From Oleispira sp963933055 (lineage in GTDB: Bacteria > Pseudomonadota > Gammaproteobacteria > Pseudomonadales > Oceanobacteraceae): a DNA stretch of 64,000 bases. Within the stretch, counting starts at the first letter, position 1. Every line of letters begins with the position of its first letter. The DNA is taken from NCBI GenBank assembly GCA_963933055.1, contig CAWVSY010000003.1, forward strand, positions 30,915-94,914, read 5' to 3'. Both the position numbers and the translations under genes were made by a program. Under the pieces are notes generated by a model, which had not been told where the DNA came from, ran no database searches, and saw only the letters and a program-made list of their open reading frames with translations. Below are positions 1-6,962 of this stretch, piece by piece.

Positions 1-174
1 GCCTGTATTTATTTGATCGCTTATAAAAATCAATCCGTTAATAACGCTAAAAATTATTTATTATCACTAAACGATGCAATCAAGTTGCCACCGTCCTATA
101 TAAGCGATGATGACTTAATTGCCATTTCTAAAGATTGCACAATAAAGAATTTTAGGAAAGCGCCTAATGAATAG
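1..174 (+). CDS. 3' end of an unidentified gene, possibly dual-specificity phosphatase-like
   Basis: An open frame enters from the left edge and stops at TAG 172-174, giving the last 57 residues of a protein. Its 3' end overlaps the start of the next gene by 8 bases, which suggests translational coupling and one operon with the CdsA-like gene. The tail has a helix followed by AIKLPPSYI, which loosely recalls the C-terminal end of dual-specificity phosphatases; I recall PAP2/dual-specificity phosphatase fusions beside similar lipid genes in related bacteria. That is inference from context: no catalytic motif lies inside the window, so the identity is open. Confidence 0.5.
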   Translation, partial: ACIYLIAYKNQSVNNAKNYLLSLNDAIKLPPSYISDDDLIAISKDCTIKNFRKAPNE

Positions 175-1054
175 CAGCTTTATTTTATTAGCTAGCATAT
201 TAACCCTGCTGAGTGGATTTTTATTAAGTGTGAAATTCTCGCATAAAATTCACCTTGAAAATACTATGCACAAAAAACTGGTCACTTGGTGGATCATTGT
301 CGCGTCTATTTTACTGGCGGGTCAGCTCTCAATCGGTTTACCTTTTTTAATTGCCGCGACTATTTTTAGCTGTGTTTATGAGATTTATGTAATAACAAAT
401 CAAAAAAGAACATATTTAATCTTCTTAGCCGCGTTGATTATTTTTCTTATGCAGTATTCGATCTATTACTCGTACTGGGCTGATTCAGCACTGCTTTTCT
501 TTATCGTTTTTTTGCTTCTAAAAAGTTTTAACAATAAGCAGAAAAACGATCATCTCGTTTTTTTATTCGCCAGTTTCATAGCAATTTTTGGCTTAAGTAT
601 TACGAGTTTAATTTTGGCTTTATCAATTGGTAATACTAAAGAAGGGGCCATGGGCACTTTGCTATTTTTGGTATTCATTAGTCAAGGGAACGATATTGCG
701 CAGTACAGCTGGGGAAAGTCGTTGGGTAAATCAAAGATTGCCCCTAGCATTAGTCCTAATAAAACTTGGGCCGGTTTTATTGGTGGATTAATTACGTTCA
801 CTGGGGTGGGTTACTGGATAGGCAGTAGCTTAACCTCTATGAATGCTATGCAGTCAGCTTGGGCTGCTATCATCATTTGCATACTTGGGTTGCTAGGCGA
901 TCTCTTAGTCTCTTATTTGAAGCGCAGTTATCAGCTTAAAGATACTGGAACCATGTTGCCAGGACACGGCGGAATGGGTGACCGTATCGATAGCTTGCTA
1001 TTAAGTAGCCCAGGGTATTTTCTCTACCTATTAGTATTTATTGATTCTTTTTAG
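167..1054 (+). CDS. Phosphatidate cytidylyltransferase (CdsA family)
   Basis: Integral membrane enzyme expected to make CDP-diacylglycerol from phosphatidic acid and CTP. The 295-residue protein has about eight hydrophobic segments, a SPNKTWAGFIGG stretch near residue 198, and the full CdsA signature at 252-275 (KRSYQLKDTG followed by PGHGGMGDRID), including the metal-binding Asp residues. AGGAAA lies 8 bases before the ATG. It overlaps the partial gene upstream and converges on the dehydrogenase gene, overlapping its 3' end by 17 bases. Because it sits with other lipid genes and away from the usual cdsA neighbours (uppS, dxr), it is probably a second, specialised copy, so I leave the symbol blank. 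Confidence 0.9.
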   Translation: MNSSFILLASILTLLSGFLLSVKFSHKIHLENTMHKKLVTWWIIVASILLAGQLSIGLPFLIAATIFSCVYEIYVITNQKRTYLIFLAALIIFLMQYSIYYSYWADSALLFFIVFLLLKSFNNKQKNDHLVFLFASFIAIFGLSITSLILALSIGNTKEGAMGTLLFLVFISQGNDIAQYSWGKSLGKSKIAPSISPNKTWAGFIGGLITFTGVGYWIGSSLTSMNAMQSAWAAIIICILGLLGDLLVSYLKRSYQLKDTGTMLPGHGGMGDRIDSLLLSSPGYFLYLLVFIDSF

Positions 1055-1787
1055 GTTTTAGAAAAAAAGTTAATACCTTATCGGGTATTAACCCAAGAAC
1101 GATCATCAGAAAATGCATACGCTTGGGGAAAATCACCTGTTGTTTTCCTTGGGCTATTTTTTTCACAATCAGTGATGCCGCGTAGTCTTCTTCTACAATA
1201 AATAATTTTCCACTCGCATCACCTGAGTTCAAAAACCTTAACTGATGTGTATTAATATACCCAGGTACTACCGACGTTACTGCAATGCCGTAAGACGAAA
1301 GTGCCGTTCGGTAAGTATCACACAAGTTTAATACGCTGCGTTTTGTCGCGCTGTATAAACTAGCGCCTGGATAATGTATCAGTGCGGCAACCGATGATAA
1401 TGCTACTATATGGCCCATTTTTTGAACCAGCATCTTCTTTGCCGTTAACGACATTAATTGATTTAAGGCCAATACGTTGGTATTCAATAGTTCGAGAGTG
1501 TCTGATTCAGATAAATTCTGTGCTCGGTTATTGATATAAATGCCCGCACAATTAATTAACAAATCAACGGATCGATTTTTATAATGATCGAATAAGTCGA
1601 GTAATTGCTCTTGGTTATTAATATCTAATGAATAGCTCGATAGGTTGTCAGCATGGCGATATTCCCAAGTATTTAACTTACTAACATCTCGACCACAGAC
1701 ACAAACATCATGCCCTTGATCTAAATAAATCTCAGCTATCGCACGCCCTAGCCCTTGGGTGCCTCCTACAATAATGATATTCATCAT
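1038..1787 (-). CDS. Short-chain dehydrogenase/reductase
   Basis: Classical NAD(P)-dependent short-chain oxidoreductase of 249 residues with a Rossmann fold. Visible are the cofactor loop GGTQGLG at 8-14, NCAG at 79-82, an active-site Ser near 131-132 and the Y145-SAT-K149 catalytic pair. A longer in-frame extension upstream (to 1877) runs through the end of the patatin-like gene; I chose ATG 1787 because AAAGGATAGG lies just upstream and the Rossmann strand starts three residues later. It follows the patatin-like gene by 4 bases and ends a leftward four-gene lipid operon. A lipid-linked ketone or alcohol substrate is suggested only by context. Confidence 0.9.
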   Translation of the reverse strand: MMNIIIVGGTQGLGRAIAEIYLDQGHDVCVCGRDVSKLNTWEYRHADNLSSYSLDINNQEQLLDLFDHYKNRSVDLLINCAGIYINNRAQNLSESDTLELLNTNVLALNQLMSLTAKKMLVQKMGHIVALSSVAALIHYPGASLYSATKRSVLNLCDTYRTALSSYGIAVTSVVPGYINTHQLRFLNSGDASGKLFIVEEDYAASLIVKKIAQGKQQVIFPKRMHFLMIVLGLIPDKVLTFFLKPKKNQ

Positions 1788-1791
1788 ATGC

Positions 1792-2832
1792 CTATCCTTT
1801 ATGAACTGCTTTATAAGCTGTGTTATAACCTGCCATATACTGACTACGAACCTGCTGTTTAAAGTCTTCGTAATCACTAATCACCAGCCCTAGCTCATTA
1901 CGCCACCAGTTAATTTTCTTTTTAATACTGGCCATCGGTTTATCGTGAAGTACAGGCAACCAAGTGACGCATTCATGCGCATGAAAATCATCTAGTCGTT
2001 GCTGAGCATCGAAACCAAAAATAGACTGGATTACTGGAGAAGCAAAAATAGTATCGAAGTCTTCTTTGCGCTCTGCAATGACATCATCAGAGCATTTTTT
2101 TGCCAATTCAATAGGAAATAGATTACTCAAACCGCCAATATACATTTTACCCTTCAGCACTTCTGGTTGGTAATAATAACAATCTGCAACTGAAATACGC
2201 ATCGCTTGAGCATAAGAGACATCATTCAAAAATATCAACTCCGTCGATATTTTCTTCGTATATTTAGCCATAGTAGAAGCTTCATTTGCTAATAAAGCCG
2301 CTACTCTTTCATTACAAAATAATACCTCAGAAAATATAGCATCATGGCTATTTGAACCGATCTGTTCTTCCTGATAATTTAATTGTGTGCCCATTATTAA
2401 TACATCAGGCGCATCAGGCAATGGCTGCGGAAGCGTTGGAAAGGATTGGTCAAAACGAAATAACCAAGTATTCATTAAATCTGGAAGTCTGGTTGAAACT
2501 CTATTCCACAATTTTCGTTTCAGTGCTGAAAATAGAATACGGTGTATCTGATTACCTGGCCCTGTTTGCTGGCTTGCCCAAAAGCGATGCATATCTTTTG
2601 AACTTATCCAATCTAAGCGCTTTTGAGGGTCTTTTATCGAAGCTATTAAGTGAGCGACGATACTACCACCACAACTTGCGATTAAAAGATCGGGTTTATG
2701 GCCCATATCTAATAATGCGTCATAGCGGCCTAATAACGTCGCGTATTGATGCCCCCCTCCCGATAACATAAGAGCTTGCTGATATTTAGCAGGAGGCTGC
2801 TTGTTAGAGCTTAATACATCATCACCTAACAC
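1792..2832 (-). CDS. Patatin-like phospholipase family protein with altered catalytic residues
   Basis: Patatin-like acyl hydrolase fold, 346 residues. The oxyanion-hole loop SGGGH is at 24-28. Where patatins have the nucleophile elbow GxSxG, this protein reads ASCGGS at 52-57, so Cys54 aligns with the serine; a one-residue shift would instead use Ser53. Where patatins have the second catalytic residue in a DGG motif, it reads YIGGLSN at 231-237, with Ile in place of Asp. It may therefore be inactive or use different chemistry. The start is a GTG seven bases after the preceding stop, with AAAGG about 14 bases upstream, so the start is less certain. Confidence 0.8.
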   Translation of the reverse strand: MLGDDVLSSNKQPPAKYQQALMLSGGGHQYATLLGRYDALLDMGHKPDLLIASCGGSIVAHLIASIKDPQKRLDWISSKDMHRFWASQQTGPGNQIHRILFSALKRKLWNRVSTRLPDLMNTWLFRFDQSFPTLPQPLPDAPDVLIMGTQLNYQEEQIGSNSHDAIFSEVLFCNERVAALLANEASTMAKYTKKISTELIFLNDVSYAQAMRISVADCYYYQPEVLKGKMYIGGLSNLFPIELAKKCSDDVIAERKEDFDTIFASPVIQSIFGFDAQQRLDDFHAHECVTWLPVLHDKPMASIKKKINWWRNELGLVISDYEDFKQQVRSQYMAGYNTAYKAVHKG

Positions 2833-2839
2833 TGAGTAT

Positions 2840-4603
2840 TTAAGCCTTTGCTGATTTAACTGAACTCATTTTCTGAGCAACGGAAACTGTAAATATTCCT
2901 TGAGTATCAATTTGCATTTCCAGCTTATGCAAGCCAACATGCGCAACAAGTGCATCCATTTCAGCTTGAATTCGAGGCCTCATCTGCCAAGGTTCGCCAC
3001 TGTGTTTATCTAATACCGCGCCAATGAACTCTAATTGAGGATGCCAAGGCTGATTGGTATAAATCAAATAGCCATTATCTTTCAGTTGATTAGCAGCACC
3101 GGCTAATGCAACCAACGCCTTACTATTATCCGATTCCAGCTCTAATAGCCCAGAAATAACAATGACATCAAACTGCTTCTCAACCTGATAGCTTTGTTCA
3201 ACAAAAGCATCTTCTTGAACGTATAAAAATGTTACTGCTTCACTCTCATTAAGCCCTTTATTTTGAGCATAGCTTTGCGACTGAGTCAGGTTATGCTGAA
3301 CATAATCACGTAATTCAATGGTCACTGGTAATGAATGATTCGTTTGCACTCTAGTAGCAAAATCAATCATATAACGACCATTACCACAGGCTATATCCAA
3401 TACTTTTAATTCCGCTTCTCGAGTTGCAGCCTCTGCACTGTATTTATCTAATAACTGATCAAGAAATTCTTTACGCTGGCGAATACCAACCCAGCCAGGA
3501 CTGCTCAAATAGGTTTGATCAATCAGCTTACCAATCGCGCCCGTTCCTTGTGGAGTATTTTCATAAACATGATCTAACGACGAACCCGAATCAAAGCCGT
3601 GCTGCTGAGATATTTTTATACCTTTACTTAGCGGACCAATGTATTTAAATACTAAACGAGTAAACCAATAATCAAGACGTGGCCCTAAAAACTTTAAAGC
3701 ATCCTGCTGATCACGACTGTAACCCTGTTTATCTTGATCTAAATAATCTGGCTGCTGAATTGGTTTTTCGAAGGCACGCTGTACAAAATCTAAACTGCGC
3801 TCAAATGCTAGGTTTCTATGATCTTCATGGAAAATAGCGTGGAAAAAATCAGGATAATACTGCCATTCCTTCCAGCCAGAATTTAATTTCAAATAGAAAT
3901 CACGCTGAGGTTTGTTTTTAACAACCCAATCGTTTCCTGCACACAACATCAACGTTGGTACTGTTATGGCGCCGGCATCCGCTAATAAACGCGTACCAGT
4001 ATCGTACGTATCAATTAATAAATCTGTCGCAATGCCTTTAGAAATCAGAGGATCTTCATTAAAAATTTTCTGCTGTGCTCGATCATGAGTAAGCACTTTT
4101 GATTTTACATAGCTCGTTACTCGATTCATAACACCCAGCTTTCTAGCAAGGCGCAATAGTGGAATAGCAAACGGCATGTACAATTTAATACGGAAAGCGG
4201 GTGCAGCCAGCACTAAGGCCCTAATATTTGGAGCATAATCATGAACCCAGCCCGATGCAACTAAGGCACCCAAGCTATTTCCCACAACCGCTAAGTTTTC
4301 AGTCTTTAGACGGTGCTTGTTTGCTAAATGCTCAATGAATAAGTTGGCATCTCGAATAAGCACAGAAAAACTTTCTGCCGCATCTCTTTCTCCTTCAGAT
4401 TCGCCATTACCACGAGCATCCCAAGCAAAAACGTTATAGCCCTTATCGCTAAAAAATTCGGCCAGCTCAGCCTGTCTACCGGAGTGTTCATGGCCACGAT
4501 GAAATAATACGACCCAGTTGTCTGTCTTTTTCTTAGACGGCCAATTTCTATAAACTAATTTACAACCATCAAAACTGTTGAAATATTCTAATTCAGGTAA
4601 CAT
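2840..4603 (-). CDS. Bifunctional alpha/beta hydrolase / class I SAM-dependent methyltransferase
   Basis: Two-domain protein of 587 residues. The N-terminal half is a monoacylglycerol-lipase-like alpha/beta hydrolase: HRGHEHSG at 35-42 (oxyanion strand), WDARGNGESEG at 61-71, nucleophile elbow GNSLG at 108-112 (Ser110) and a likely catalytic His in DFFHAIFHE. The C-terminal 187 residues form a SAM methyltransferase, with motif I VLDIACGNGR at 401-410. GAGGTT lies 5 bases before the ATG. It is the second gene of the lipid operon, 28 bases after the CDP-alcohol transferase gene. This fusion recurs, as I recall, beside CdsA and CDP-alcohol transferase genes in marine bacteria; its substrates are unknown to me. 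Confidence 0.88.
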   Translation of the reverse strand: MLPELEYFNSFDGCKLVYRNWPSKKKTDNWVVLFHRGHEHSGRQAELAEFFSDKGYNVFAWDARGNGESEGERDAAESFSVLIRDANLFIEHLANKHRLKTENLAVVGNSLGALVASGWVHDYAPNIRALVLAAPAFRIKLYMPFAIPLLRLARKLGVMNRVTSYVKSKVLTHDRAQQKIFNEDPLISKGIATDLLIDTYDTGTRLLADAGAITVPTLMLCAGNDWVVKNKPQRDFYLKLNSGWKEWQYYPDFFHAIFHEDHRNLAFERSLDFVQRAFEKPIQQPDYLDQDKQGYSRDQQDALKFLGPRLDYWFTRLVFKYIGPLSKGIKISQQHGFDSGSSLDHVYENTPQGTGAIGKLIDQTYLSSPGWVGIRQRKEFLDQLLDKYSAEAATREAELKVLDIACGNGRYMIDFATRVQTNHSLPVTIELRDYVQHNLTQSQSYAQNKGLNESEAVTFLYVQEDAFVEQSYQVEKQFDVIVISGLLELESDNSKALVALAGAANQLKDNGYLIYTNQPWHPQLEFIGAVLDKHSGEPWQMRPRIQAEMDALVAHVGLHKLEMQIDTQGIFTVSVAQKMSSVKSAKA

Positions 4604-4631
4604 TTTTAACCTCGTTCATCCGTTGAAATTC

Positions 4632-5264
4632 CTAAAAACACGATCGCTTGCTTGTTTTTAAACTGCCCGTCACTCGGTTAAAGCAAGTAACTAATAATAA
4701 AAGATGACCAATAATAAAAAACCAAAAGCTCAGTTCTAAACTATCTATACCCATACCAATTAGTATTGCGAAAACAGATAGAAATACTGCTCGATCACTT
4801 TTCCCTAATGGCCCAGAGTTTTGGCGTTCACCCCTTATTATCTGGCCCATTAACGCTATAAATTCAGATAACCAGGTAAGCAATAATAAGGATACCAACC
4901 AATAAGCGTCAAAACCCGTCACAGCAGAAAATGCAAGTAACAAGGCAGCATCCGCTAACAGATCGGTGATTTCATTCAGCATAAAACCTAAATCAGTTTG
5001 CTGGTTATACTGCCTTGCTAACATACCATCAATTGCATTACCTGCCATTCGAATCAACATAAAAACAGGCAGCGCAAACCAAATCATCAAACTCGGAATA
5101 AAGTACAGCATTCCTGCCATAACGAGGCTGCTAATAAAGACCCCTAAGGTCACTTGATTCGCAGACACATTAGCCCGATACAATTTCAACATAATAGGAT
5201 TGAGCAAATTTTGAAAACGTGATTTTAGCTGATAGACACTTAACAATTTGATGATTCCAACCAT
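4632..5264 (-). CDS. CDP-alcohol phosphatidyltransferase family membrane protein, variant active site
   Basis: Membrane protein of 210 residues with about six hydrophobic helices. The family motif D1xxD2GxxAR-x8-GxxxD3xxxD4 is recognisable but changed: N76-AI-D79-G-ML-A-R, then G93-FML-N97-EIT-D101. D1 and D3, which help bind metal in the known family, are both Asn. It could transfer an unusual head group or be inactive. It is the first gene of the leftward lipid operon. No clear ribosome site precedes ATG 5264; starts a few codons in, such as TTG at residue 7 behind GGAA, are possible. With the CdsA-like enzyme it suggests synthesis of a minor phospholipid. Confidence 0.82.
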   Translation of the reverse strand: MVGIIKLLSVYQLKSRFQNLLNPIMLKLYRANVSANQVTLGVFISSLVMAGMLYFIPSLMIWFALPVFMLIRMAGNAIDGMLARQYNQQTDLGFMLNEITDLLADAALLLAFSAVTGFDAYWLVSLLLLTWLSEFIALMGQIIRGERQNSGPLGKSDRAVFLSVFAILIGMGIDSLELSFWFFIIGHLLLLVTCFNRVTGSLKTSKRSCF

Positions 5265-5323
5265 TTAAAATAATAAAAAGTTAATACTAATAATATTAAC
5301 TTAAGCAAGAGAATTTAAGCACC

Positions 5324-6667
5324 TTAAACAATACCTTGTGCCAACATCGCATCGGCCACTTTTACAAAGCCGGCAATATTAGCGCCATCAATATAGTTAA
5401 TGCTTCCATCTTCACGCGTACCGTACTTTAAGCACGCCTTATGAATGCCTTTCATGATTTCTAATAAGCGAGCATCTACTTCATCGCGAGTCCAAGAAAG
5501 ACGCATTGCATTCTGGCTCATTTCCAAGCCAGAAGTTGCGACACCACCCGCATTACAGGCTTTACCTGGGGCGAACAAAATACCATTATTTTCAAACACA
5601 GCAATGGCAGCAGCAGTACATGGCATATTCGCGCCTTCAGCAACACACTGCACACCGTTTTGTACCAATAGCTGGGCATCATCAACATTGAGCTCGTTTT
5701 GAGTCGCACACGGCAACGCAACATCCATTTTTAAGTGCCAAGGTGTTCGTCTTGAAAAATACTCTAAACCAAGTTCTTTTGCATAATCTTCAATGCGTCC
5801 AAGCTCTTCATTTTTAATACGCATTAAGATCGACAGTTTTTCAGTCGTAAATCCTTCTGCATCGTAAACCGACCCAGAAGAATCTGATACAGAAACAACA
5901 TGCGCTCCTAGTTGCATCGCTTTTTCTACCGCATGCTGAGCTACATTACCTGAACCCGATATACCAACACGGAGGCCCTCAATAGAACAGCCAGATTTAA
6001 GTAACATTTCTTGTGCAAAATACACAATGCCAAAACCCGTTGCTTCTGGTCTTATTAAAGAACCACCAAAGCTCAGCCCTTTTCCTGTAAAGACACAGTC
6101 GAAACGATTAGTGATTTTCTTCAACATGCCCGTCATATAGCCAATCTCTCGAGAACCAACACCAATATCTCCTGCGGGGACATCTGTATCTGAACCTATG
6201 TGGCGATATAGCTCAGTCATAAAGGCCTGACAAAAACGCATCACCTCGCCTTGGCTTTTGCCTTTAGGATTAAAGTCAGAGCCTCCTTTACCAGACCCCA
6301 TTGGCAGCGTAGTTAAAGAATTTTTAAACGTTTGCTCAAACGCTAAAAATTTAAGGACTGATTGATCAACAGAAGGGTGAAAACGAAGCCCTCCTTTATA
6401 CGGCCCAATTGCGGAGTTATGTTGTACGCGATAGCCACGATTGACTTGCGTATCACCATGATCATCAACCCAGCATACTCGGAATTGAATAACTCGTTCC
6501 GCTTCCACTAAACGTTCCAATAAAGCATTTTCAGCATAATGAGGATTTTTTGAAATAAAAGGCCAAAGACTCTCTATAACCTCAGCAACCGCTTGCAAAT
6601 ATTCAGGCTGACAAGGGTTTCGCTCAGCGACAACTTCTAAAAACTCTTCGACTGATTTGTAACGCAT
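5324..6667 (-). CDS. gdhA: NADP-type glutamate dehydrogenase
   Basis: Assimilatory enzyme that makes glutamate from 2-oxoglutarate and ammonium. At 447 residues it matches the hexameric short bacterial class. The substrate-binding stretch KGGLRFHPSV is at 91-100 and the catalytic lysine loop PMGSGKGGSDFNPKGKS at 122-138; GSGNVAQ marks the dinucleotide fold. AGGTGAT stands 5 bases before the ATG. It is a single gene, with about 60 bases to the lipid operon start and a 295-base divergent gap (6668-6962) to the protease gene. That gap is AT-rich and I see no further gene in it. Confidence 0.96.
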   Translation of the reverse strand: MRYKSVEEFLEVVAERNPCQPEYLQAVAEVIESLWPFISKNPHYAENALLERLVEAERVIQFRVCWVDDHGDTQVNRGYRVQHNSAIGPYKGGLRFHPSVDQSVLKFLAFEQTFKNSLTTLPMGSGKGGSDFNPKGKSQGEVMRFCQAFMTELYRHIGSDTDVPAGDIGVGSREIGYMTGMLKKITNRFDCVFTGKGLSFGGSLIRPEATGFGIVYFAQEMLLKSGCSIEGLRVGISGSGNVAQHAVEKAMQLGAHVVSVSDSSGSVYDAEGFTTEKLSILMRIKNEELGRIEDYAKELGLEYFSRRTPWHLKMDVALPCATQNELNVDDAQLLVQNGVQCVAEGANMPCTAAAIAVFENNGILFAPGKACNAGGVATSGLEMSQNAMRLSWTRDEVDARLLEIMKGIHKACLKYGTREDGSINYIDGANIAGFVKVADAMLAQGIV

Positions 6668-6962
6668 AAAATATCACCTGTTAAGCATAAAATGATCTAA
6701 CTGTTTATTAATTAACAATTTTATCATGAAAGACAGGCTAAAATAACAACTTCATAATGCTTAATGATTATCCAAGTTTTAATATGCGAAAATCGCTCTA
6801 ACATAAAGACTGATGAAGAAGAGAGCACGAGTGAACACAATACGTTTTATCTATTTTTAGTCGAACAGTTCATAAAACTATTCATTACTATGGATATTGA
6901 AAAGCAAGCGTCTACAATTTCCTATAGTATGCCGCCGATAAACTGGCTAATAGGAAGCTAAG

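Noticed and set aside
2352..2771. A 139-codon open frame on the plus strand opposite the patatin-like gene.
   Set aside because: It has no ribosome site or recognisable domain and lies fully inside a gene with clear motifs on the other strand.
6764..6961. A 65-codon open frame between gdhA and the protease gene.
   Set aside because: No ribosome site and no protein-like pattern; it fills a divergent control region and ends right before the protease ATG.
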